Source: Actinoplanes sp. KI2 (GTDB lineage: Bacteria; Actinomycetota; Actinomycetes; Mycobacteriales; Micromonosporaceae). Taken from it: 64,000 nucleotides of DNA. The translations under genes and the position numbers were made by a program. The notes under the pieces were generated by a model. It was not told where the DNA came from and did not search any database. It saw only the letters and a list, made by a program, of their open reading frames with translations. Below, one piece after another: positions 25,788 through 33,790 of this stretch. Each line of letters starts with the position of its first letter. Within the stretch, counting starts at the first letter, position 1. The stretch spans positions 1 to 64,000 of the forward strand of contig NZ_JAOSZE010000032.1 of assembly GCF_025630775.1 (NCBI RefSeq). Reading direction: 5' to 3'.

Positions 25788-27203
25788 TCAGATGCGGATC
25801 CAGCCGGCCGCCAGCGCCACGATCCCGACGATCGCGCCGGCCACGGAGACCGCGAGGATGAGGAGCTCACGCGGGGAGAACACCCGGCGGCCCTGCTCGC
25901 GGCGGGCCATCACGAACAGCACCGTCGCGGGGGCGTACACGATGAACGAGACGAGCACGAACTTCAGGCCCGCGGCGAAGAGCAGGAAGAGGGTGTACAC
26001 CGTGGCCAGCCCCGCGATCGCGATGTACTTGCCCTTGGCCAGCCGCAGCGCGTACGCGGCGGCGAGCAGGAACGGGATCAGGGTCAGCGCGCTGGTCAGA
26101 TCGAGCGCGAAGTTGAAGGCGTCCTCGGAGAAGTAGGTGACGATCAGGACGACCTGGATCAGGATCGTGCTCAGCAGCAGCGAGTTCCAGGGCACGTCGC
26201 CGTGCCGGGTGACGGCGAGGAACCTCGGCATGTCCTTGTCCTTGGCCGCCACGTACAGCACCTCGGCCGCCATCAGCGACCAGGCCAGGTACGCCCCGAG
26301 CACCGAGATGATCAGCCCGACGCTGACGAAGACGTTCCCCCAGGTCCCGTACGCGGCCTCCAGGACACCGCCCATCGACGGCTGCCGCAGCTGGGCGATC
26401 TGCGCGTACGGCAGGATCCCGTACGACACGATCGTCACCGACGCGAAGATCGCGAAGACGCTGAGGAAGCCCAGCACGGTGGCCCGGCCGACGTCCTCCC
26501 GCCGCTCGGCGTGCCGCGAGTACACGCTGGCGCCCTCGACGCCGAGGAAGACGAAGACGGTGACCAGCATCGTCCCGCGCACCTGCTCGAAGAGCGAGCC
26601 GACGTCGGCGTTGCCGGTGAAGTTGTCGGCGAACACCTTCGGGTCGAGCGCGAACAGGGCGAGGATGACGAACACGATGATCGGGACGAGCTTCGCGATC
26701 GTGACGATCCGGTTCACCACCGCCGCGTCCTTGACGCCGCGCTGCACCAGGTAGAAGAAGATCCAGACGCAGATCGAGGAGAGCGCCACCGCCAGGATCG
26801 TGTCGCCCTCGCCGAGCGCCGGGGCGATCGCCCCGACCGTGCTCATGATCAGTACCCAGTAGGTCACGTTCCCCACGCAGGCGCTGGCCCAGTAGCCGAA
26901 GGCCGAGAAGAAACCGAGATATTCACCAAAACCGGCTTTCGCGTACGCGTAGACGCCGGCGTCGAGATCCGGCCGCCGTACCGCCAGGTACTGGAAGACG
27001 AACGCCAGCATCAGCATCCCGGCGCCCGCGATCACCCACGCGATCAGCGCCCCGGCCACGCCGGTCTCCTGCGCGAACCGCCTGGGCAGCGAGAACACGC
27101 CGGCACCCACCATTGAGCCGACCACCATCGCGGTCATCGTCATGAAGGTGAGCTTCTGCGGGGCACCCACTTCTTCAGTGGTGGTCGTGCCGGACTCTGC
27201 CAT
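25788..27203 (-). CDS. APC-family arginine antiporter, ArcD-like
   Basis: 471 residues, about twelve hydrophobic segments. The first segment has the APC signature [18 protein letters not shown], followed by [22 protein letters not shown] and [14 protein letters not shown], as in basic amino-acid antiporters (ArcD/LysI/YdgI group). The start ATG has GGGAGGGGAC upstream at good spacing; the frame is open 29 codons further. Its place directly before arcA supports exchange of arginine for a deiminase-pathway product. With no ornithine-forming enzyme adjacent, arginine/citrulline exchange is as plausible as arginine/ornithine; this is inference. Confidence 0.88.
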   Translation of the reverse strand: MAESGTTTTEEVGAPQKLTFMTMTAMVVGSMVGAGVFSLPRRFAQETGVAGALIAWVIAGAGMLMLAFVFQYLAVRRPDLDAGVYAYAKAGFGEYLGFFSAFGYWASACVGNVTYWVLIMSTVGAIAPALGEGDTILAVALSSICVWIFFYLVQRGVKDAAVVNRIVTIAKLVPIIVFVILALFALDPKVFADNFTGNADVGSLFEQVRGTMLVTVFVFLGVEGASVYSRHAERREDVGRATVLGFLSVFAIFASVTIVSYGILPYAQIAQLRQPSMGGVLEAAYGTWGNVFVSVGLIISVLGAYLAWSLMAAEVLYVAAKDKDMPRFLAVTRHGDVPWNSLLLSTILIQVVLIVTYFSEDAFNFALDLTSALTLIPFLLAAAYALRLAKGKYIAIAGLATVYTLFLLFAAGLKFVLVSFIVYAPATVLFVMARREQGRRVFSPRELLILAVSVAGAIVGIVALAAGWIRI

Positions 27204-27256
27204 CGCCGTCCCCTCCCGGACGCAGAGATCCGAATCAGCCTTTCGGACAACGGCGG

Positions 27257-27275
27257 ATGCCGGATCATCCGGCAT
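27257..27275. promoter_or_regulatory. 19-bp perfect palindrome, candidate operator
   Basis: ATGCCGGAT-C-ATCCGGCAT, in the divergent region between the arcD-like and peroxiredoxin genes, 54 nt upstream of the arcD-like start. The size and symmetry fit a dimeric repressor site; the regulator is unknown. Confidence 0.6.
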
Positions 27276-27292
27276 GGATGACCGGGCCATCT

Positions 27293-27318
27293 GTTACTCG
27301 CCGGTAAGACCGAGTAAC
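27293..27318. promoter_or_regulatory. Inverted repeat before the peroxiredoxin gene
   Basis: GTTACTC (27293-27299) and GAGTAAC (27312-27318), 12-nt spacer, ending 9 nt before the peroxiredoxin ATG. It could be an operator at a leaderless or short-leader promoter, or a leader hairpin. Confidence 0.5.
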
Positions 27319-27327
27319 TTGCTTGCC

Positions 27328-27795
27328 ATGGCAAACAAAGGCGACGTGATCGATGACTTCCAGCTGCCCGACCAGGACGGCGTGCCGCGGTCGCTGAGCG
27401 GGTTCCTGACCGACGGGCCGGTCGTGCTGTTCTTCTACCCGGCCGCGATGACCAGCGGCTGCACCGCCGAGGCGTGCACGTTCCGCGACCTGGCCGCCGA
27501 GTTCCGCGAGGCCGGCGCCCAGCGGGTCGGTATCAGCCGCGACCTGCCGGACAAGCAGAAGAAGTGGGCCGACCAGCACAGCTTCGACTACCCGCTGCTC
27601 AGCGACCCGGACAGCACCGTCGCCGGCCGGCTGGGCGTCAAGCGGCGGCTCCCGCTCGGCCCGCTGAGCACCCGCCGGATCACCCTGGTGATCGACACCG
27701 ACCGGACCGTGCTCGAGGTGATCCACTCCGAGACCAACATGCAGGAGCACGCCGCCCGGGCCCTGGAGGTGCTGTCCGCGCGCAAACAGGCCTGA
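27328..27795 (+). CDS. Thiol peroxidase, BCP/PrxQ-type peroxiredoxin
   Basis: 155 residues, AhpC/TSA thioredoxin fold. The peroxidatic Cys45 and a resolving Cys50 sit in SGCTAEACTF, the C-x4-C arrangement typical of BCP/PrxQ, and FFYPAAMTSGCT matches the active-site loop (Met replacing the usual Pro-x-Asp-xx sequence partly). It reduces hydroperoxides using thioredoxin in the cytoplasm. The ATG is the start of MANKGDVIDDFQLPDQDG; no ribosome binding site is apparent. It is divergent from the arcD-like operon and 29 nt upstream of the sigma factor gene. Confidence 0.92.
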   Translation: MANKGDVIDDFQLPDQDGVPRSLSGFLTDGPVVLFFYPAAMTSGCTAEACTFRDLAAEFREAGAQRVGISRDLPDKQKKWADQHSFDYPLLSDPDSTVAGRLGVKRRLPLGPLSTRRITLVIDTDRTVLEVIHSETNMQEHAARALEVLSARKQA

Positions 27796-27824
27796 GTTTG
27801 CGACCCCCTGCAAAAGTTTCCGGC

Positions 27825-28379
27825 ATGCGACTGCACAAACGGGATCCGGCGACCGTCGTAGAGAGCGTGACCTTCGAGGAATTCGCGATGGCCCGGCTGC
27901 AATCCCTTCTGCGTTACGCGGTCGTCCTCACCGGCGACCGCGATCTGGCGCAGGATGTCGTCCAGGAAGTGCTCGCGCGGGCACACTCCCGGTGGCGGCG
28001 GATCAGCGGGTCGGACTCGCCCGAGGCGTACGTGCGGCGCATGGTGCTCAACGAATACCTGTCGTGGCGGCGCAGCTGGCAGTTCCGGCACGTGCACGCG
28101 GTGGGTGAACGTCTCGTCGATCTCGATGACGCCCGGGGCGGAGTGGTCGACCACGCCGAGGGAGTCGTCGAAGCGGACGCGTTGTGGGCCCGGCTGTCGA
28201 CGCTGGGCCGCAAGCAGCGTGCCGTGCTCGTGCTGCGGTACTACGAGCAGCTCGACGACGAGCAGATCGCGGATCTGATCGGCTGTGCGCCGGCCACGGT
28301 GCGCAGCCATGCCTCGAGGGCTCTCAGGACGCTCCGTCTCTCGGAGCGGGAACGTATCAATGCCGAGGAGAAGTCGTGA
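27825..28379 (+). CDS. SigE-family ECF sigma factor
   Basis: 184 residues. Sigma region 2 at about 15-80 (EEFAMARLQSLLRYAVVLTGDRDLAQDVVQEVLARAHSRW is the classic region 2.1-2.3 layout; RRISGSDSPEAYVRRMVLNEYLSWRR covers 2.4) and region 4 at about 125-175 (LGRKQRAVLVLRYYEQLDDEQIADLIGCAPATVRSHASRAL, helix-turn-helix). Directs RNA polymerase to a small regulon. The stop overlaps the GTG of the next gene by 4 nt, the usual arrangement for a sigma factor and its membrane anti-sigma partner. Confidence 0.93.
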   Translation: MRLHKRDPATVVESVTFEEFAMARLQSLLRYAVVLTGDRDLAQDVVQEVLARAHSRWRRISGSDSPEAYVRRMVLNEYLSWRRSWQFRHVHAVGERLVDLDDARGGVVDHAEGVVEADALWARLSTLGRKQRAVLVLRYYEQLDDEQIADLIGCAPATVRSHASRALRTLRLSERERINAEEKS

Positions 28380-29218
28380 CCGACCACGCAGATCAGCTGC
28401 GCGAGGCCTTCGAGACACACGAGAACCAGACTCCCGACCCGGCCGCCGTCTTCGCCCGGGTGCAGCAACTGTCGACCAAGTACCAGCGCCGTCGCCGGGG
28501 CCTGCAGGTGGCAGGCGGCTCCGTGCTGGCCGCCGTCGCGGTGGCCGGGGTGGTGTCGCTGCCCAACCTGCTTCCGGGCAACGCCCGCAACACGTCGACC
28601 GTCAGCTTTCCCGCCGGGGCCGTCCCCACGTCCGCCGCGCCGTCGACCATCCCGTCGATGAGCCAGGCCGACCTGGAGCGGTACTGGCAGGCCTACTTCG
28701 ACGCGGGCTACGACTACGAGGACGCCGTCCGGCTGTCCGTGCTGTGGCACGTCAAGGCCGAGATCGGCAACATCAAGGCCGAGGCCGGTCGCCGGCTGCT
28801 GGCCGGCGAGACGCTGCCGTTCGCGGCCACGCCGAACTCACCCGACCCGACGGCGGACCCGAACGATCCCGCGACCAAGGCCGAGCAGGCCCAGCTGGCC
28901 GCGTTCTTCAACGCCGGCTACACCTGGGAGGAGGCCGTGCGGCTCGCCCAGATCTGGCACCTCTCCGACCCGAGCGACGCCAAGACCATGGCCGGCAAGA
29001 AGCTGCTGGCGGGCCAGACACTGCCGGTCAAGCCGAAGCCGGCGAACGTCAAGGAGGCCAAGGAGGCGAAGCAGGTCGCGGCCTTCTTCAACAAGGGCTA
29101 CAGCGTCGACGACGCGGCCAGGCTGGCCAAGCTCTGGCACCTGAAGACCGCGTACGACGCCAAGGTCGAGGGTGGGAAGCGCATTCTCGCCGGTCAGACG
29201 CTGCCGATCCAGCCGTGA
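28376..29218 (+). CDS. Membrane protein with three extracytoplasmic repeats, probable anti-sigma factor
   Basis: 280 residues from GTG. A cytoplasmic N-terminus of about 43 residues (DHADQLREAFETHENQTPDP, then basic KYQRRRRG) precedes one membrane segment (about 43-65). The outside part has three copies of a roughly 43-residue unit at about 106-148, 175-217 and 235-277, each with AFFNAGYTWEEAVRLAQIWHL-like and GKKLLAGQTLP-like sequence. The position and topology fit an anti-sigma factor for the upstream SigE, but the N-terminus lacks an obvious zinc motif (HxxxCxxC). The repeats are probably ligand- or partner-binding. The repeat family is not recognised. Confidence 0.75.
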   Translation: MTDHADQLREAFETHENQTPDPAAVFARVQQLSTKYQRRRRGLQVAGGSVLAAVAVAGVVSLPNLLPGNARNTSTVSFPAGAVPTSAAPSTIPSMSQADLERYWQAYFDAGYDYEDAVRLSVLWHVKAEIGNIKAEAGRRLLAGETLPFAATPNSPDPTADPNDPATKAEQAQLAAFFNAGYTWEEAVRLAQIWHLSDPSDAKTMAGKKLLAGQTLPVKPKPANVKEAKEAKQVAAFFNKGYSVDDAARLAKLWHLKTAYDAKVEGGKRILAGQTLPIQP

Positions 29219-30273
29219 CCCCCCGACTGCGCCGGCGTACCGGCTTCGAGATCGAGCTCATGGCCCCACCGGGCCGCAGCCGGCGCAGCCTCGCGTACGA
29301 CCTGGCCGGACGCCTCGGCGGCCGGATCCGGCCGGTCTGGCACTCCGACAGCGAACCGTCCCTGGTCCCGGGCCTGGGGCGGTTCCTGCACCTGACCCAG
29401 GGTTTCGAGGTGCTGCGGGCCGACGGCACGCCACTGTGCACCCTGGTCGACGACATCACGCTGCTGGACGACCTCCAGCCGCGCACCCCCGCCCAGCCCG
29501 GCTGGTACCGGGTGCTGAGCGACGACCCGCGGGTGATCGCCCTGCTGGCCAAGCACTGCGACCCCGGCGCGCCGCTGGACCGGGTGCTCGACCCGGTCGC
29601 CGCGCTGTGGGGCGTGGAAACGGAGACGGTCGGCGACGTGATCCGCCTCGACGACCCGTCCGGCGCCACCATCGCCCTCGCCGCGCCGCAGGGTGCCGAG
29701 CGCGAGCGCCCCTGCGAGATCGTCACGCCGCCGATCGCCGCCGGCCACCTCGAGGCCCTCGACGAGCTGCTCGGCCCGGCCCGCGAGCTCGGCTTCACGG
29801 TCCCGCGGGAGGCCGCGGTGCACCTGCACGTCGACGGCGCCCCGTTCCGCGCGCCGCGCGCCCTGGCCAACGTGGTGCTGCTGGCCGCGCACTACCGCGA
29901 GGCGCTGCGCGAGCTGCTGCAGACCAACCCCGCGTGCCGCCGGCTGGCCCCGCTCCCGCCGGAGCTGGTGGCCGCCGCCGACCGGGCGACGCCGTCGGCG
30001 GACGAGCTGCGCAAGGCCGCCCGCGAGGGCGGCCTGACCAAGTACTTCGACGTCAACCTCACGCAGCTGCTCACCGACCGCCCGAAGCGCGACACCCTGG
30101 AGATCCGCATCCTGCCCGGCGCGATCGACGCCGCCGAGATCGTGCACCGCGCCGCCCTCTTCGAGCTGCTGCTGGACCGCTGCGAAGACCCGGAGCCGTT
30201 CCCGGTCGCCCCCGCCGGGGACGTCTCCGCCCTCCTGGAGATCATGGCCGAGGCACTGGCGAACCAGACCTAG
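29215..30273 (+). CDS. Amidoligase-like enzyme (COOH-NH2 ligase fold)
   Basis: 352 residues from GTG, overlapping the previous stop by 4 nt (GTGA). Begins with basic residues and TGFEIELMAPPG, the GFEIE strand of amidoligase_2-type glutamine-synthetase-fold ligases; later segments VHLHVDGAPF and EIRILPGAI match its metal- and ATP-binding strands, with KYFDVNLTQL before the latter. Family members use ATP to form an amide bond, often modifying peptides or proteins. In this operon it is co-expressed with a sigma factor and its partner. Substrate unknown. Confidence 0.75.
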   Translation: MTPRLRRRTGFEIELMAPPGRSRRSLAYDLAGRLGGRIRPVWHSDSEPSLVPGLGRFLHLTQGFEVLRADGTPLCTLVDDITLLDDLQPRTPAQPGWYRVLSDDPRVIALLAKHCDPGAPLDRVLDPVAALWGVETETVGDVIRLDDPSGATIALAAPQGAERERPCEIVTPPIAAGHLEALDELLGPARELGFTVPREAAVHLHVDGAPFRAPRALANVVLLAAHYREALRELLQTNPACRRLAPLPPELVAAADRATPSADELRKAAREGGLTKYFDVNLTQLLTDRPKRDTLEIRILPGAIDAAEIVHRAALFELLLDRCEDPEPFPVAPAGDVSALLEIMAEALANQT

Positions 30274-30334
30274 GCGGCCGACTTCCGCGCCTTTTCGGTA
30301 CGGGATCGACCCCCGGCACCCCGCTGAACCGCCG

Positions 30335-30922
30335 TCAGGTGTCGTATTCGCCGAGGTCCCAGGGCGGGGCGAAGGCCATGTAGTCGCCGGGCTCGGCGGT
30401 GACCCACCAGGTGTCGTCGGCGGTCTCCGGCGCCCGGGCGACCAGCCCGAAGGTCAGGCCGAACCGTTGCACGGAGAACGGCTCGACGACGATGTCGTCG
30501 AACCGCACCTTGCCCAGTTCCCGCAGCCTCTGTTGATACATCTTCTGCTCGGCGCTCGAGTGACCTGGGTCGCTCTCCGGGAAGGCATCGATCTCAGCCT
30601 TGCGGAAGCGGCCCTGCGCGTCGAAGAGGTACAGGGCGACGAAGTCCCGGGTGTCGTTCCCGCCCGCGGTGCCCAGTTCGAACGGCCTGGTCAGAAAGAA
30701 CTGGCCGCCGTCGGCCGTGTACCCGACATGCTTGGCCTCGAAGATGTCGTGGTGGATCGCGATTCGCGTCGGCCGGCCCTCGGTCGGATACGACGGAGGT
30801 GCACCCGCGGGCCGGCTGTGGTCGTCGACCGGCACGGGTAAGCCGCAAGCGGCGGTGAGCCCGCCCGCCAGGAGCAGCGTCGCGACGGCCGGCGCGAGAC
30901 GAGTCCGGGCCCGGTATTTCAT
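30335..30922 (-). CDS. Lipoprotein of unknown function
   Basis: 195 residues. Signal peptide MKYRARTRLAPAVATLLLAG ending in lipobox LTAAC, so acylated at Cys and displayed outside the membrane. The mature part is compact with strands (RIAIHHDIFEAKHVGYTADG, FFLTRPFELGTAGG, RDFVALYLFDAQGRFRKAEID) and ends PGDYMAFAPPWDLGEYDT. I do not recognise the family. It lies downstream of zwf on the same strand, separated by a strong hairpin. Confidence 0.75.
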   Translation of the reverse strand: MKYRARTRLAPAVATLLLAGGLTAACGLPVPVDDHSRPAGAPPSYPTEGRPTRIAIHHDIFEAKHVGYTADGGQFFLTRPFELGTAGGNDTRDFVALYLFDAQGRFRKAEIDAFPESDPGHSSAEQKMYQQRLRELGKVRFDDIVVEPFSVQRFGLTFGLVARAPETADDTWWVTAEPGDYMAFAPPWDLGEYDT

Positions 30923-30996
30923 GATCCATAACGGTAGGCGGCAGGACCGGCGGGTGCCTCGATCGATCAGCCCGGAACCGGCCACCGATAGGCCCA

Positions 30997-31034
30997 CGCA
31001 CGGCGGTCGATCGGGGCCGATCGACCGCCGTGCG
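30997..31034 (-). terminator. Strong hairpin downstream of zwf
   Basis: 18-bp arms CGCACGGCGGTCGATCGG / CCGATCGACCGCCGTGCG with a GG centre, 11 nt after the zwf stop. Extremely stable; no T-run, as is common in actinobacteria. Confidence 0.75.
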
Positions 31035-31044
31035 AGCGGGCCGG

Positions 31045-32541
31045 CTAGTCGACGGTGTTGCGCCACTTGCGGCCGGAGCGGCCGATGAGGCGGTCGGCGT
31101 CGGTGGGACCCCAGGAGGCGGCCTCGTAGGTCGGGATCGGCGACGGGTCGTTCGCCCAGTGCTCGATGATCGGGTCGACGATGCGCCAGCACTGCTCGAC
31201 CTCGTCGGTGCGGATGAACAGCGTCGGGTCGCCCAGCAGGGCGTCCAGCAGCAGCCGCTCGTACGCCTCGGGGGACTCCTCGGCGAACGTCTGCTCGTAC
31301 GAGAAATCCATGCTCGCGGTCCGCACCCGGAACGAGTGGCCCGGCACCTTGGCGCCGAAGCGCAGCGAGATGCCCTCGTTCGGCTGGATCCGCAGGATCA
31401 GCGCGTCCGCCTCGAGGCCGGTGAGCTGGTCGCTCGGGATCGGCAGGTGCGGCGGGCGCTGGAACTGCAGCGCCACCTCGGTGACCCGGGCCGGCAGCCG
31501 CTTGCCGGTGCGGACGTAGAACGGCACGCCCGCCCAGCGCCAGTTGTCGACGTTGAGCCGCATCGCCGCGTACGTCTCGGTGCGCGACAGCGGGTCGACG
31601 CCGGCCTCCTCGCGGTAGCCGGCCATCAGGTCCTCGCGGGTGCCGCCGCGGGTGTACTGGCCGCGTACCGACAGGTCGGCGATGTCCCGGTGGGTGGGCA
31701 GCCGGATCGCCTGCAGCAGCTTCACCTTCTCGTTGCGCAGGCCCTCGGCGTCGAACGAGGCCGGCGGCTCCATCAGCGCGAGCGCGAGGACCTGCAGCAC
31801 GTGGTTCTGCACGATGTCGCGCATCGCGCCGGCGTGCTCGTAGAAGCCGCCGCGGGTGCCGACGCCGAGCGTCTCGGCCACGGTGATCTGCACATGGTCG
31901 ACCCAGGAGCGGTCCCAGATCGGCTGGAAGATCGAGTTGGCGAAGCGCAGGGCCAGGACGTTCTGCACGGTGTCCTTGCCCAGGTAGTGGTCGATCCGGA
32001 AGACGTTCGGCTCGTCGAAGGCGGCGTGCACGATGCCGTCCAGCTCGCGGGCGCTGGGCAGGTCGCGGCCGTACGGCTTCTCGATGACCAGGCGGGAGAA
32101 GGAGCCCTCGCGGGCGTGGTTGAGGCCGGCCCCGGCCAGCCCGTTGATCACCGGCTCGAAGGCCTCGGCCGGGGTGGACAGGTAGAACAGGCGGTTGCCG
32201 CTGGTGCCCCGGGCCGCGTCGAGCTCGTCGAGGACCTCGCCGAGGCGCTTGTACGTCTCCGGGTCGTCGTAGCCGCCGGAGACGTACCGGATCCCGCCCT
32301 GCAGCTGGCGCTTGTCGGCGAGGCTGCGGCCGCCCAGGGCGCTGGCGGCGAACTGGTCGTCGCCCATCGGGGTGCGGGCCACGCCGACGAGCGCGAACTC
32401 GCCGGGGAGGCGGTTGTGCCGGGCGAGGCTCTCCACCGCCGGCAGCAGCTTGCGGCGGGTCAGGTCACCCGAGGCGCCGAAGATCACCAGTGTGGCGGGT
32501 GGGGCGCTGCGTTCCTGGATGAGCTGCGGAACGTTGTCCAT
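31045..32541 (-). CDS. zwf: Glucose-6-phosphate 1-dehydrogenase
   Basis: 498 residues, normal length. NADP-binding motif GASGDLTRRKL (22-32) and the substrate/catalytic motif RIDHYLGK (182-189, with His and Lys) are intact. Oxidises glucose-6-phosphate to 6-phosphogluconolactone, the entry to the oxidative pentose phosphate pathway, in the cytoplasm. In many actinobacteria zwf sits between tal and opcA; neither is adjacent here, so this could be a second copy or a relocated gene. Transcribed away from the DHH phosphoesterase gene and followed by a strong hairpin. Confidence 0.95.
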   Translation of the reverse strand: MDNVPQLIQERSAPPATLVIFGASGDLTRRKLLPAVESLARHNRLPGEFALVGVARTPMGDDQFAASALGGRSLADKRQLQGGIRYVSGGYDDPETYKRLGEVLDELDAARGTSGNRLFYLSTPAEAFEPVINGLAGAGLNHAREGSFSRLVIEKPYGRDLPSARELDGIVHAAFDEPNVFRIDHYLGKDTVQNVLALRFANSIFQPIWDRSWVDHVQITVAETLGVGTRGGFYEHAGAMRDIVQNHVLQVLALALMEPPASFDAEGLRNEKVKLLQAIRLPTHRDIADLSVRGQYTRGGTREDLMAGYREEAGVDPLSRTETYAAMRLNVDNWRWAGVPFYVRTGKRLPARVTEVALQFQRPPHLPIPSDQLTGLEADALILRIQPNEGISLRFGAKVPGHSFRVRTASMDFSYEQTFAEESPEAYERLLLDALLGDPTLFIRTDEVEQCWRIVDPIIEHWANDPSPIPTYEAASWGPTDADRLIGRSGRKWRNTVD

Positions 32542-32690
32542 CGTCTGCCAGTCCTCCGACCGTTGTGACTATCCGTCGAAACACTACGCAGCTCACGTGT
32601 CACACGTTCAGTTCATCCCTCGATGCGAGCAGGGCCACGACGACAAAGGTGGCAAACTGCAAGTATTCGGCTCACACCCCAGGGGGACTC

Positions 32691-33629
32691 GTGAAGTACC
32701 GGCTCGTGACCCGGAGCGACTTCGACGGCTTGGTCTGCGCCGTACTCCTGCGGCACCTGGACATGATCGACGAGATCAAGTTCGTCCACCCCAAGGATGT
32801 GCAGGACGGCGAGGTCGAGGTCACCGGCAACGACATCCTGACCAATCTCCCGTACGCGCCCGGCGCGCACCTGGTCTTCGACCACCACCACTCGGAGACG
32901 CTGCGCAACGAGGGGAACCTCGACAACCACATCATCGACGCCGAGGCGCCCTCGGCGGCCCGGGTGATCTACGAGCACTTCGGCGGCCGGGCACGCTTCC
33001 CGAAGGTCTCCGACGAGCTGATGCGCGCCGTCGACCAGGCCGACGCGGCGCAGTACGACCTGGACGACATCCTGGGGCCGGAGGGCTGGACGCTGCTGAA
33101 CTTCCTGATGGACAGCCGCACCGGGCTGGGCCGCTTCCGGGAGTTCCGGATCTCCAACTACCAGCTGATGATGCAGCTGATCGACGCGTGCCTGGAGATC
33201 CAGGACGTGCAGGAGATCCTCCGGTTGCCGGACGTGGCCGAGCGCGCCGAGCTGTTCCACGCCCAGCACGACCTGTTCGTCGACCAGCTCCGGCGGGTCA
33301 GCACGCTGCACGGCGACGTCGTGGTGGTCGACCTGCGCGACGAGGAAGTGATCCACGCCGGGAACCGCTTCATGGTCTACGCGCTGTACCCCGAGTCCCG
33401 GGTGTCGGTGCACGTGCTCTGGGGCCGGCAGAAGCTGAACACGGTCTTCGCCTGCGGCAAGTCGATCCTCGACCGCACCTCGCCGGTCGACGTGGGCGAG
33501 GTGATGCTGCGCTACGGCGGCGGCGGGCACGTCGCGGCCGGCACCTGCCAGGTCCCGCACGAGGACGCCGAGCGGGTCCAGGAGGAGATCATCGAGGCGC
33601 TGCGGTCACCGCGTACGGTGTCCGTCTGA
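32691..33629 (+). CDS. DHH-family phosphoesterase
   Basis: 312 residues from GTG with AGGGGGAC upstream. The DHH domain has RSDFDGLVCAVLLRH (metal site), VFDHHHSETL (the DHH motif) and QADAAQYD; the C-terminal part ends with RYGGGGHVAAGTCQVP, the DHHA1-type GGGH substrate loop. This resembles exopolyphosphatase/NanoRNase-type and GdpP-like phosphoesterases without extra domains. Substrate uncertain: short oligoribonucleotides, pAp or cyclic dinucleotide products are all possible. A long hairpin ends the transcript. Confidence 0.85.
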   Translation: MKYRLVTRSDFDGLVCAVLLRHLDMIDEIKFVHPKDVQDGEVEVTGNDILTNLPYAPGAHLVFDHHHSETLRNEGNLDNHIIDAEAPSAARVIYEHFGGRARFPKVSDELMRAVDQADAAQYDLDDILGPEGWTLLNFLMDSRTGLGRFREFRISNYQLMMQLIDACLEIQDVQEILRLPDVAERAELFHAQHDLFVDQLRRVSTLHGDVVVVDLRDEEVIHAGNRFMVYALYPESRVSVHVLWGRQKLNTVFACGKSILDRTSPVDVGEVMLRYGGGGHVAAGTCQVPHEDAERVQEEIIEALRSPRTVSV

Positions 33630-33645
33630 CCTTTTGCTCTCAGCG

Positions 33646-33683
33646 CGACGGGGTGGAAGGGCCGAACCCCTTCCACCCCGTCG
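33646..33683. terminator. Terminator hairpin between DHH and YcnI-like genes
   Basis: Perfect 16-bp stem CGACGGGGTGGAAGGG / CCCTTCCACCCCGTCG with loop CCGAAC, between convergent genes; probably bidirectional. Confidence 0.8.
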
Positions 33684-33790
33684 TCCGCGAGTCGCGGGCC
33701 ATGCCCAATGGACCCCACTCGCCGGTCGTGTTCCGCGCCCCACGCGCATCAGCACGACACTTTCCCACGTCCACCAGCGCGGGAGTCTCT

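Noticed and set aside
22742-27203. Complete arginine deiminase ATP-generating pathway
   Set aside because: No ornithine carbamoyltransferase or carbamate kinase gene is seen; only arcA and an antiporter are present.
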